Of a stretch of DNA of 20,479 nucleotides, positions 14,686 through 20,479 are shown in pieces (positions within the stretch are counted from its first letter, which is position 1; each line of letters begins with the position of its first letter). Made by a program: the position numbers and the translations under genes. The notes below the pieces were generated by a model, which saw only the letters and a program-made list of their open reading frames with translations, had not been told where the DNA came from and ran no database searches. Source of the stretch: an uncultured Bacillaceae bacterium. GTDB taxonomy: Bacteria; Bacillota; Bacilli; Bacillales; Alkalibacillaceae. Where the stretch lies: the NCBI GenBank assembly GCA_937958375.1, contig CALGNY010000140.1, positions 1 to 20,479 of the forward strand, read 5' to 3'.

Positions 14686-15300
14686 ATGAACTGGGATATT
14701 TTCTTAGCGCCTTATTCGCAAGCTGTCGATGAGTTGAAAATTAAACTAAAAGGCATGCGGAAACAATTTTATTATGAATCACGCCATTCGCCGATTGAGT
14801 TTGTGACTGGCAGGGTAAAACCAATAACAAGTATTATTGAAAAGGCAAAACGACGAGGGATTCCTCTTTCAAAAATGGAAGAAGAAGTGCAGGATATTGC
14901 GGGTTTACGAGTTGTTTGCCCTTTTGTAGAAGACATCTATGAGATTGTCGAACTGATTCGAAAGCGTAACGATTTTATCATCGTTGAGGAAAAAGATTAT
15001 ATTGAAAAAAACAAAGAAAGTGGCTACCGTTCATATCATGTTGTAATTAAGTATCCAGTTGAAACGATCTATGGAGAGAAGAAACTACTGGCTGAAATTC
15101 AGATTCGAACGTTAGCGATGAACTTTTGGGCGATCAATGAGCATTCATTAAATTATAAATATGCTTGGCAACTACCTGAAGAAGTCCAGACGAGGCTTCG
15201 ACATGCGGCTGAAGCGGCTTTTCGGTTGGATGAAGAAATGTCAAAGATTCGACAGGAAATCCAGGACGCGCAAAAAGTATTTAGAGAAAAGAAAGACTGA
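14686..15300 (+). CDS. yjbM: Small alarmone synthetase RelP/SAS1, GTP pyrophosphokinase
   Basis: This transfers pyrophosphate from ATP to GDP or GTP to make (p)ppGpp, without a hydrolase or regulatory domain. The 204-residue protein is close to B. subtilis YjbM (211). Synthetase motifs are in place: GRVKPITSIIEKAKRR (42-57), DIAGLRV (70-76), GYRSYH (113-118) and EIQIRT (137-142, E137 catalytic). The helical C-terminus would serve the tetramer known for this family. The ribosome binding site is weak (GTAGGAATG). It heads a rightward unit with nadK 43 bases on and yjbO 22 bases after that, the order seen in B. subtilis. Confidence 0.94.
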   Translation: MNWDIFLAPYSQAVDELKIKLKGMRKQFYYESRHSPIEFVTGRVKPITSIIEKAKRRGIPLSKMEEEVQDIAGLRVVCPFVEDIYEIVELIRKRNDFIIVEEKDYIEKNKESGYRSYHVVIKYPVETIYGEKKLLAEIQIRTLAMNFWAINEHSLNYKYAWQLPEEVQTRLRHAAEAAFRLDEEMSKIRQEIQDAQKVFREKKD

Positions 15301-15343
15301 TTAGTAAATTGACAATTGATGTGTGAAAAAAGGAGCATGTTGT

Positions 15344-16156
15344 ATGAAATTTTACGTACAGTGCAGAGGGGACAACATATCAAAAGAGATTAAATCGAAA
15401 TTCAAAAGCTATTTATCTGAATTTGATATGGAATATGATGAGGAGACTCCCGATCTAGTCATTTCCGTCGGCGGTGACGGGACATTATTGGAAGCTTTCC
15501 ATCGCTATAATCATCGGTTAAAAGAGACGGCATTTATTGGTGTTCATACAGGTCATTTAGGTTTTTATGCGGATTGGATACCAGATGAATTGGAAAAACT
15601 GATTATTGAAATTGCTAGAACGCCGTTTCAAGTCATCGAGTACCCTCTACTTGAACTCATTATTCGGCCAAAGGATTACGATCAGGAGCATCGTTATTTG
15701 GCACTTAACGAAACTTCGGTAAAAACAGCTGAAGGTTCAGTTGTTTTGGATGTTGAGATTAAGGGAGAGCACTTTGAAACGTTTCGTGGTGATGGGCTTT
15801 GTATCTCAACGCCATCAGGTTCTACTGCATATAACAAAGCACTGGGTGGAGCCATCATCCATCCTTCATTAGAGGCTTTTCAAATTACAGAAATGGCTTC
15901 AATCAACAATCGAGTCTTCCGAACAGTCGGCTCACCATTGATTTTACCAAAGCATCATACGGCTGTTTTGCGCCCGAAAAATGATCGAACTTTTTTGATT
16001 ACGATTGATCATTTGACGATGAATTTTAATCACGTCCATTCCATACAATGCCGTGTAGCTGAAGAGCGTGTTCGTTTTGCAAGATTCAGACCTTTTCCTT
16101 TTTGGAAACGTGTCCATGATTCATTCATTGCAAGCTCAAGAGAAGGAAATAATTAA
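15344..16156 (+). CDS. nadK: NAD kinase
   Basis: NAD kinase phosphorylates NAD+ to NADP+ in the cytosol. The 270 residues hold GGDG (43-46) in VISVGGDGTLL, N122-E123 (LNETSV), and the long substrate loop GDGLCISTPSGSTAYN (149-164) with ALGG. FARFRPFPFWKRV near the end is typical of the Bacillus enzymes. The frame opens at a GTG at 15323, but the ATG at 15344 has AAGGAG nine bases upstream and matches the family start. It is translationally close to yjbO, 22 bases downstream, and follows the ppGpp synthetase, so NADP supply and alarmone synthesis share a transcript. Confidence 0.96.
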   Translation: MKFYVQCRGDNISKEIKSKFKSYLSEFDMEYDEETPDLVISVGGDGTLLEAFHRYNHRLKETAFIGVHTGHLGFYADWIPDELEKLIIEIARTPFQVIEYPLLELIIRPKDYDQEHRYLALNETSVKTAEGSVVLDVEIKGEHFETFRGDGLCISTPSGSTAYNKALGGAIIHPSLEAFQITEMASINNRVFRTVGSPLILPKHHTAVLRPKNDRTFLITIDHLTMNFNHVHSIQCRVAEERVRFARFRPFPFWKRVHDSFIASSREGNN

Positions 16157-16178
16157 TGAGCGAGAAGGATGCATCGAA

Positions 16179-17045
16179 ATGACTCAAATGAAATGGAAGA
16201 TAACGTCATATGATTCAAGAGTAACCGTACGTGATTATCTACTTCACGTACGGCTTTTTTCACGACGCTTATTAAAAGTAATAAAAGAGGAAGGAGAGAT
16301 TCAGCTAAATGGAAAGCCGGTGACAGTTCGTGAACTTTTAAATACTAGGGATGTGTTACAGGTCAACTTTCCAGAAGAAAAACCAAGTCAAGTACTCGTA
16401 CCCATGCAGCACAAGCTTGAAAAGGTTTATGAAGATAAATTTATATTAATGGTACGGAAAGAAAGTGGAATGGCTGTCCTGCCAAACCCTAATGATCCAA
16501 TTCAGACGACACTCGCGAATGCAGTCATGTTCGATTATCAAAAAAGAGGTTTACAAAAAGCAATTCATATAGTTACTCGCTTGGATCGAAATACATCAGG
16601 TTTAGTTTTAATTGCAAAAGACCGATATACACATCACTTACTACAGCAAACCGATATCGATCGAAGTTACATAGCCATAGTCGAAGGGAAGTTGAAACAA
16701 AAGCAAGGGGTCATTGATTTACCGATTGATCGAAAATTACCTAGTATTATTGAACGAACGGTTTCAAAAAACGGAAAACGAGCAATCACTCATTTTCAAG
16801 TTACCGAAGAAAGAGCAGATTACTCGTTTATAAAAGTCCGCTTAGAAACAGGGCGTACGCACCAAATTCGCGTCCATTTTTCCCATCTCGGTCACCCATT
16901 ACTCGGAGACGACCTATATGGAGGTTCAAGGGAGCGGCTGGCTAGACAAGCTTTACATTGCCAGTGGGTTTGTTTCCGGCACCCGTTCTCGAGAAAGATA
17001 ATGCAATTTTATAGCCATTTACCGAGCGATATGAAACGGTTATGA
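16179..17045 (+). CDS. yjbO: RluA/RluD-family pseudouridine synthase, YjbO
   Basis: This family isomerises uridine to pseudouridine in rRNA or tRNA. The exact target of YjbO-type members is not known from sequence. The 288 residues have an S4-like N-terminal RNA-binding part (about 14-65, FSRRLLK then GEIQLNGK). The catalytic motif RLDRNTSG (134-141) follows, with D136 as nucleophile, then LETGRTHQIRVHFSHLGHPLLGDDLYGG. The frame is open upstream into nadK, but the ATG at 16179 has AAGGAT eight bases before it. The last codons overlap the stop of the convergent membrane gene at 17040, with no terminator between. Confidence 0.92.
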   Translation: MTQMKWKITSYDSRVTVRDYLLHVRLFSRRLLKVIKEEGEIQLNGKPVTVRELLNTRDVLQVNFPEEKPSQVLVPMQHKLEKVYEDKFILMVRKESGMAVLPNPNDPIQTTLANAVMFDYQKRGLQKAIHIVTRLDRNTSGLVLIAKDRYTHHLLQQTDIDRSYIAIVEGKLKQKQGVIDLPIDRKLPSIIERTVSKNGKRAITHFQVTEERADYSFIKVRLETGRTHQIRVHFSHLGHPLLGDDLYGGSRERLARQALHCQWVCFRHPFSRKIMQFYSHLPSDMKRL

Positions 17046-17591
17046 TGTAATCTCTTTCTCTTCATAAGAAATTCCATTGCTCGATAAGATCCGCTTCACC
17101 CTTCCAATTTCTTTCGCCTTATCTTGAGATAATGTGATTTCTTCTCTTTCATTTGGAAGCTGGAAGGTGATTGTCGTTTCTTTATTTGTTTCATTAAATA
17201 CGAAGGAAGCCCCTTCAACTTCTGGCCATTCGAATGTATATTCATTGATTGGTTCTTTTAAAATGACTTCAGAGTTCGTTAACATGACATACATATTAAT
17301 ACTTGCATAACATAGTGCAAGTCCAATGAGTAAGTTGAGAATTCCAATTCCTTTAAAGAGCTTTTTATCAAATATCATAAATAAACAGAACGCGACGATC
17401 AAAAGCGCACCAACACCGAGAAGTATATTGGCGAGGATTGGTACATCAATTAAAAAAACATGCGTTGTATGATATTGATAGAGGTAATACAAAAGCATAT
17501 TTGGCCCTACGAGTGCTGTTAACACACCAATAACACTAACAATTATGGCCGCTACGATCCATAATACTTTCCTCTGAATATCTTCATCCAT
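17040..17591 (-). CDS. Membrane protein of unknown function, three transmembrane segments
   Basis: I do not recognise this 183-residue protein. It has hydrophobic segments at about 8-30, 50-73 and 78-103, then a 75-residue hydrophilic C-terminal part (VILKEPINEYTFEWPEVE onward) rich in Glu and Thr that looks like a small beta-rich soluble domain. Four or more residues of Asp/Glu at the N-terminus and KK/RK near the first helices suggest an N-in orientation, which would put the C-terminal domain outside. AAGGGGGG precedes the ATG. The rodA-like gene lies 89 bases upstream on the same strand. An ECF-type promoter candidate lies in that gap, so it may be made with the cell-wall polymerase or in response to envelope stress (inference). 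Confidence 0.75.
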   Translation of the reverse strand: MDEDIQRKVLWIVAAIIVSVIGVLTALVGPNMLLYYLYQYHTTHVFLIDVPILANILLGVGALLIVAFCLFMIFDKKLFKGIGILNLLIGLALCYASINMYVMLTNSEVILKEPINEYTFEWPEVEGASFVFNETNKETTITFQLPNEREEITLSQDKAKEIGRVKRILSSNGISYEEKEITS

Positions 17592-17621
17592 AGGAATCCC
17601 CCCTTTTTAATCTATATCTCA

Positions 17622-17648
17622 TACGTATAATCGAATGAAATAGTTTCA
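17622..17648 (-). promoter_or_regulatory. Possible ECF sigma promoter ahead of the membrane protein gene
   Basis: On the minus strand TGAAAC (17648-17643), a 17-bp spacer and CGTA (17625-17622) resemble promoters of the sigma-W/M/X type. Their usual spacing is about 16, so support is partial. Confidence 0.35.
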
Positions 17649-17680
17649 CCCATTTGAATAATTATTAAATTGGTAATCTA

Positions 17681-18862
17681 TTAATCTTGTTCGGAATCAA
17701 ACATAAATTCACGTTTACGTGAATGAATATTTAAAACGAGTCCTATTGCTGCCATGTAAACAAGCAGAGATGTACCTCCATAGCTTAAAAAAGGTAGGGG
17801 GATTCCTGTCAGTGGTAGCAATTGTATGGACATGCCGATATTTTGGAATATCTGATAAGAGAAAAGACCGACCATTCCGACACATAGATAGGTCCCAAAT
17901 GGATCTTTACTATCTAATGCAATTTTGATGATTCGATACATCATTAGGAAATAGAGAACAATTACAACACTTGCACCAATAAAGCCGAATTGTTCAGCGA
18001 CTGCTGTGAAGATCATATCCGTATGGCGCTCTGGAATATATACCTCAAATCCCATCATGCCTTTACCAAATAGTTGACCAGAACCAATTGCAAGCATCGA
18101 CTTAATGGCCTGCATAGCAGATCCCTCACTATACAGATGCGGGTCTTGCCAAGCTTGAATCCGATATGCAACGTGGTCAAACGGACTATCCATTAAAAAG
18201 TTGATAAAAGCTTCTGTTTTTGTTAAATACAAAATGACAATTACGGCAAGGATAGCAAAGGCACTTCCAAAAATCGTCAGCAGCGTACGCCAACGAATTC
18301 CAGAGATGAGTGTCAGAAAGCCTGTAATTGAAACAATAACCAATGCAGATCCTAAATCAGGCTGAATCGTAATCAATGCAAATGGTGGTAACGACATGGC
18401 TAAAATCTTACCAAGCAACACTAAGTCATATGTTAAATTTTTCTGAGTCCATTTTTCATTATGAGATGTAATCATGTGAGCCAGGCCAATGACCAAGAAA
18501 ACTTTCATAAATTCAGACGGTTGAATCGTCTGACCTGCGATTTCATACCAACGAGTTGCTCCATTGGTTGTAAGGCTCCATGGCAGGAAAAATAGCCCTG
18601 CAAGCATGAAAACACCAAGTCCATAAATTGCCCAAGCAATTTTTCGATACCAATCAAAATCTAAGATCATCATAGCCATGACGGCGATACAACCGACAAT
18701 AAACCAAATTAATTGTCTCATGTAAAAATTAATTCCAGAAATATTTCCGGGCAAAAAATCTTGTAATGTATATAAAGTAAAGCAGCTGATTAAAATCAGT
18801 GCTATGATAATAAATATTAAAAAAGAGTCTAGTGGATATTTCTCTTTGGAATAGTTTTCCAT
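17681..18862 (-). CDS. rodA: RodA/FtsW/SpoVE-family peptidoglycan polymerase
   Basis: SEDS proteins polymerise lipid II into glycan strands together with a class B penicillin-binding protein. This 393-residue membrane protein has about ten transmembrane segments. Family landmarks are GATRWYEIAGQTIQPSEFMK (a W-x-x-x-G then QPSE loop), TIQPDLGSALV, GMMGFEVYIPERHTDMIF with the ERHTD loop, and GIPLPFLSYGGTSLLV. It is closer to RodA than FtsW by the compact N-terminus and loop forms, but the choice between RodA, FtsW and a paralogue is not certain. The ATG at 18862 has AAGGGG six bases upstream; the ATG at 18877 has no ribosome binding site. It is divergent from mgtE. Confidence 0.88.
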   Translation of the reverse strand: MENYSKEKYPLDSFLIFIIIALILISCFTLYTLQDFLPGNISGINFYMRQLIWFIVGCIAVMAMMILDFDWYRKIAWAIYGLGVFMLAGLFFLPWSLTTNGATRWYEIAGQTIQPSEFMKVFLVIGLAHMITSHNEKWTQKNLTYDLVLLGKILAMSLPPFALITIQPDLGSALVIVSITGFLTLISGIRWRTLLTIFGSAFAILAVIVILYLTKTEAFINFLMDSPFDHVAYRIQAWQDPHLYSEGSAMQAIKSMLAIGSGQLFGKGMMGFEVYIPERHTDMIFTAVAEQFGFIGASVVIVLYFLMMYRIIKIALDSKDPFGTYLCVGMVGLFSYQIFQNIGMSIQLLPLTGIPLPFLSYGGTSLLVYMAAIGLVLNIHSRKREFMFDSEQD

Positions 18863-18900
18863 TATAATCCCCTTCATAAGGTCGTGTTTCTTTCTCTACT

Positions 18901-18929
18901 ATAATACGCCAAATTTCAGCAATTTTAAA
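18901..18929 (-). promoter_or_regulatory. Sigma-A promoter for the rodA-like gene
   Basis: On the minus strand TTTAAA (18929-18924), 17 bp and TATTAT (18906-18901). Confidence 0.5.
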
Positions 18930-18941
18930 TAGGTGTGTGAT

Positions 18942-18970
18942 TTGTTACTTTTCTAAAACCACTATACAAT
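18942..18970 (+). promoter_or_regulatory. Sigma-A promoter for mgtE
   Basis: TTGTTA (18942-18947), 17 bp and TACAAT (18965-18970). The leader is only about 30 bases, too short for an M-box magnesium riboswitch. Confidence 0.65.
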
Positions 18971-19007
18971 AATACTATGAATTGGCTTCTTTGAGGAGGG
19001 TATTTTG

Positions 19008-20384
19008 ATGGAAAATAAAAATGAAGACAAGTTTGATTTGAATAGAGAACAACAATTTTCTACGATATTGAGCATTTTGAAAAACGACCATATTGAAAAC
19101 TTTCGAGAAGAATTTTTAGGGCTTCATCCATATGAACAAGCGAGTATCTTTGAGGAACTTTCGGAAGAGGAACGTTTTCAAATTTACACATACCTTTCGC
19201 CTGAAGAAATGGCGGAGCTCAGTATGCATATGGACTTTGAGTTTTTCAGTAAGCGTATGTTGGAAATGGAACCGGATTATGCTGCAAAAATATTAGACGA
19301 TTTACCGACAGATGACGCAGTAGATATTTTAAATTTACTCGAGAAAAATCAAGTTGCCAGTTTCTTGACTTTGATGGATCAAGAAGAAGCAGACGAAATC
19401 CGCAGCTTGTTGCATTATGAAGAAAAAACAGCCGGTAGTATTATGACAACCGAATACATTGTCATCAATAAAAATATGACCATCCGGGAAGCAATGGCGC
19501 ATTTACGCGAAGCCGCGCCTGATGCGGAAACGATTTACTATGTGTTTGTTGTCGATGATGAAAAAAAATTAGTCGGTGTTATTTCGTTAAGAGATTTAAT
19601 TATTAGTGAGCGTGATACAAAAGTTAGCGATGTGATGAGTGATCGCGTTGTTTTCTCTTATGTTGGGGACAATCAAGAAGATATCGCACGCCTTATGAAG
19701 GATTATGACTTTCTTGCTTTACCGGTCGTAGATTTTAAAAACCATATGTTAGGGATTATTACGGTTGATGATATTTTAGATGTCATGGATGAAGAAGCGA
19801 GTGACGACTATTCCAAACTTGCTGCCGTAACAGACATGGAACCAGGCGATCAATCTGCGGTCAATGCAGCTAAAAAAAGATTGCCATGGCTCATCATTTT
19901 GCTATTTTTAGGTTTAATCACTGCCAGCCTCATTAGGCAGTTTGAAGAAACTCTAGATCAAGTCGCTATATTAGCGATTTTTATCCCGTTAATCGCCGGG
20001 ATGGCAGGGAACACAGGAACACAAGCATTAGCTGTAACAGTACGTGGATTGGCAACTGGAGAAATTTCCAAAGAAGGATTTTTCAAACGGTTACGTCGTG
20101 AATCGTTAACTGGTTTGATTACAGGTATAACTTGTGGAATAGTTATTTTTCTTATCATCTTATTTTGGTTACAGCATACGTATTTAGGAATTATCGTAGG
20201 CATTTCGATTGCATCTTCTTTATTTGTTGCAACAATTGCAGGCTCTCTATTACCACTACTAATGCATAAATTAAAAATCGATCCTGCAGTTGCTAGTGGC
20301 CCATTTATTACAACGATTAATGATATCATTTCAGTATTGATCTACTTTGGAATGGCAACATCCTTTATGTATTTGTTAATTTAA
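19008..20384 (+). CDS. mgtE: MgtE magnesium channel/transporter
   Basis: MgtE is a homodimeric Mg2+ channel, gated by Mg2+ binding to its cytosolic domains. The 458 residues show the full layout. An N-domain of helical repeats covers about 20-135. Two CBS domains follow (about 146-200, SIMTTEYIVINKNMTIREAM, and 205-262, with ITVDDILDVMDEEASDD). Five transmembrane helices span about 293-456. The pore region has PLIAGMAGNTGTQALAVTVR and D425 (KIDPAVASGPFITTINDI), the conserved aspartate of the ion path. A TTG at 19005 is in frame but only four bases after GAGGAGGG, so the ATG at 19008 is preferred. It has its own promoter. No terminator is visible before the window ends. Confidence 0.95.
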   Translation: MENKNEDKFDLNREQQFSTILSILKNDHIENFREEFLGLHPYEQASIFEELSEEERFQIYTYLSPEEMAELSMHMDFEFFSKRMLEMEPDYAAKILDDLPTDDAVDILNLLEKNQVASFLTLMDQEEADEIRSLLHYEEKTAGSIMTTEYIVINKNMTIREAMAHLREAAPDAETIYYVFVVDDEKKLVGVISLRDLIISERDTKVSDVMSDRVVFSYVGDNQEDIARLMKDYDFLALPVVDFKNHMLGIITVDDILDVMDEEASDDYSKLAAVTDMEPGDQSAVNAAKKRLPWLIILLFLGLITASLIRQFEETLDQVAILAIFIPLIAGMAGNTGTQALAVTVRGLATGEISKEGFFKRLRRESLTGLITGITCGIVIFLIILFWLQHTYLGIIVGISIASSLFVATIAGSLLPLLMHKLKIDPAVASGPFITTINDIISVLIYFGMATSFMYLLI

Positions 20385-20397
20385 AAAAGATTGATGA

Positions 20398-20479
20398 AGA
20401 AATGGCGCTCTCACCACCATTCTTGGTTCAGAAAAGAAGAGAATGTCGCTGACAGTGCATCTCACCGCCATTCTCGGTT
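20398..20479. repeat. Imperfect direct repeat, cut by the window end
   Basis: Positions 20410-20428 and 20461-20479 match at 17 of 19 bases (CTCACCRCCATTCTYGGTT). Shorter AATGGCGCT (20401) and AATGTCGCT (20442) precede each copy, so two units of a larger repeat are present, the second with about ten extra bases. AGAAATGGCG at 20398 can also pair with CGCCATTCT near 20466. The right end is lost at the window edge. Confidence 0.7.

Noticed and set aside
18878..19007. M-box magnesium riboswitch ahead of mgtE
   Set aside because: The gap is only about 130 bases, holds two promoters, and leaves a leader of about 30 bases.

Overview
The window reads as a Bacillaceae (Firmicutes) chromosome with low to moderate GC. 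Most genes match, in order and in kind, the Bacillus subtilis yjbC-spx-yjbE-mecA-coiA-pepF-spxH(yjbH)-yjbI-yjbK-yjbM-nadF-yjbO neighbourhood. AGGAGG-type ribosome binding sites, sigma-A promoters and hairpin plus T-run terminators fit this. The genus is not determinable from sequence alone; the gene content would suit a salt- or alkali-tolerant Bacillaceae, but that is inference. yjbJ, yjbL and prpE of the B. subtilis order are not seen. cls, rodA-like and mgtE genes are present instead.

Layout. 4-909 (-): a NERD-domain gene cut by an in-frame TAA inside its zinc ribbon. 1170-1982 (+): ZIP metal transporter. 2169-3386 (+): secreted DUF4015 glycoside-hydrolase-like protein. 3644-4237 (+): GNAT acetyltransferase (yjbC). 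4620-5015 (+): spx. 5069-5785 (-): TerC-family protein (yjbE). 6175-6876 (+): mecA. 7120-11710 (+): cls-coiA-pepF, a probable operon closed by a terminator. 11711-12335: no gene, but a degenerate tandem array of about 18 units of 20-21 bp. 12336-13868 (-): truncated globin yjbI, spxH and a 55-residue membrane peptide. 13977-14549 (-): CYTH protein yjbK, divergent from yjbM-nadK-yjbO (14686-17045, +). 17040-18862 (-): a RodA/FtsW polymerase and a small membrane protein. 19008-20384 (+): mgtE. 20385-20479: start of a second repeat family, cut by the window end.

How the genes work together. Regulated proteolysis and stress response form one theme: Spx (thiol-stress regulator degraded by ClpXP), SpxH (its adaptor) and MecA (ClpC adaptor) lie in one stretch. 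CoiA and PepF add DNA uptake/recombination and peptide turnover. YjbM (ppGpp synthetase), NAD kinase and the CYTH protein concern nucleotide signalling and cofactors. ZIP, TerC and MgtE handle metal ions. Cls and RodA act on the envelope.

The points most worth a second look are the 20-21 bp array with three unit subfamilies and an internal 33-bp exact duplication eight units apart, the in-frame stop in the NERD gene, the missing histidine-rich N-terminus of SpxH, the small membrane gene at 12336-12503, and the repeat at the right edge. I found no mobile element, CRISPR array, tRNA, rRNA or clear new defence system.
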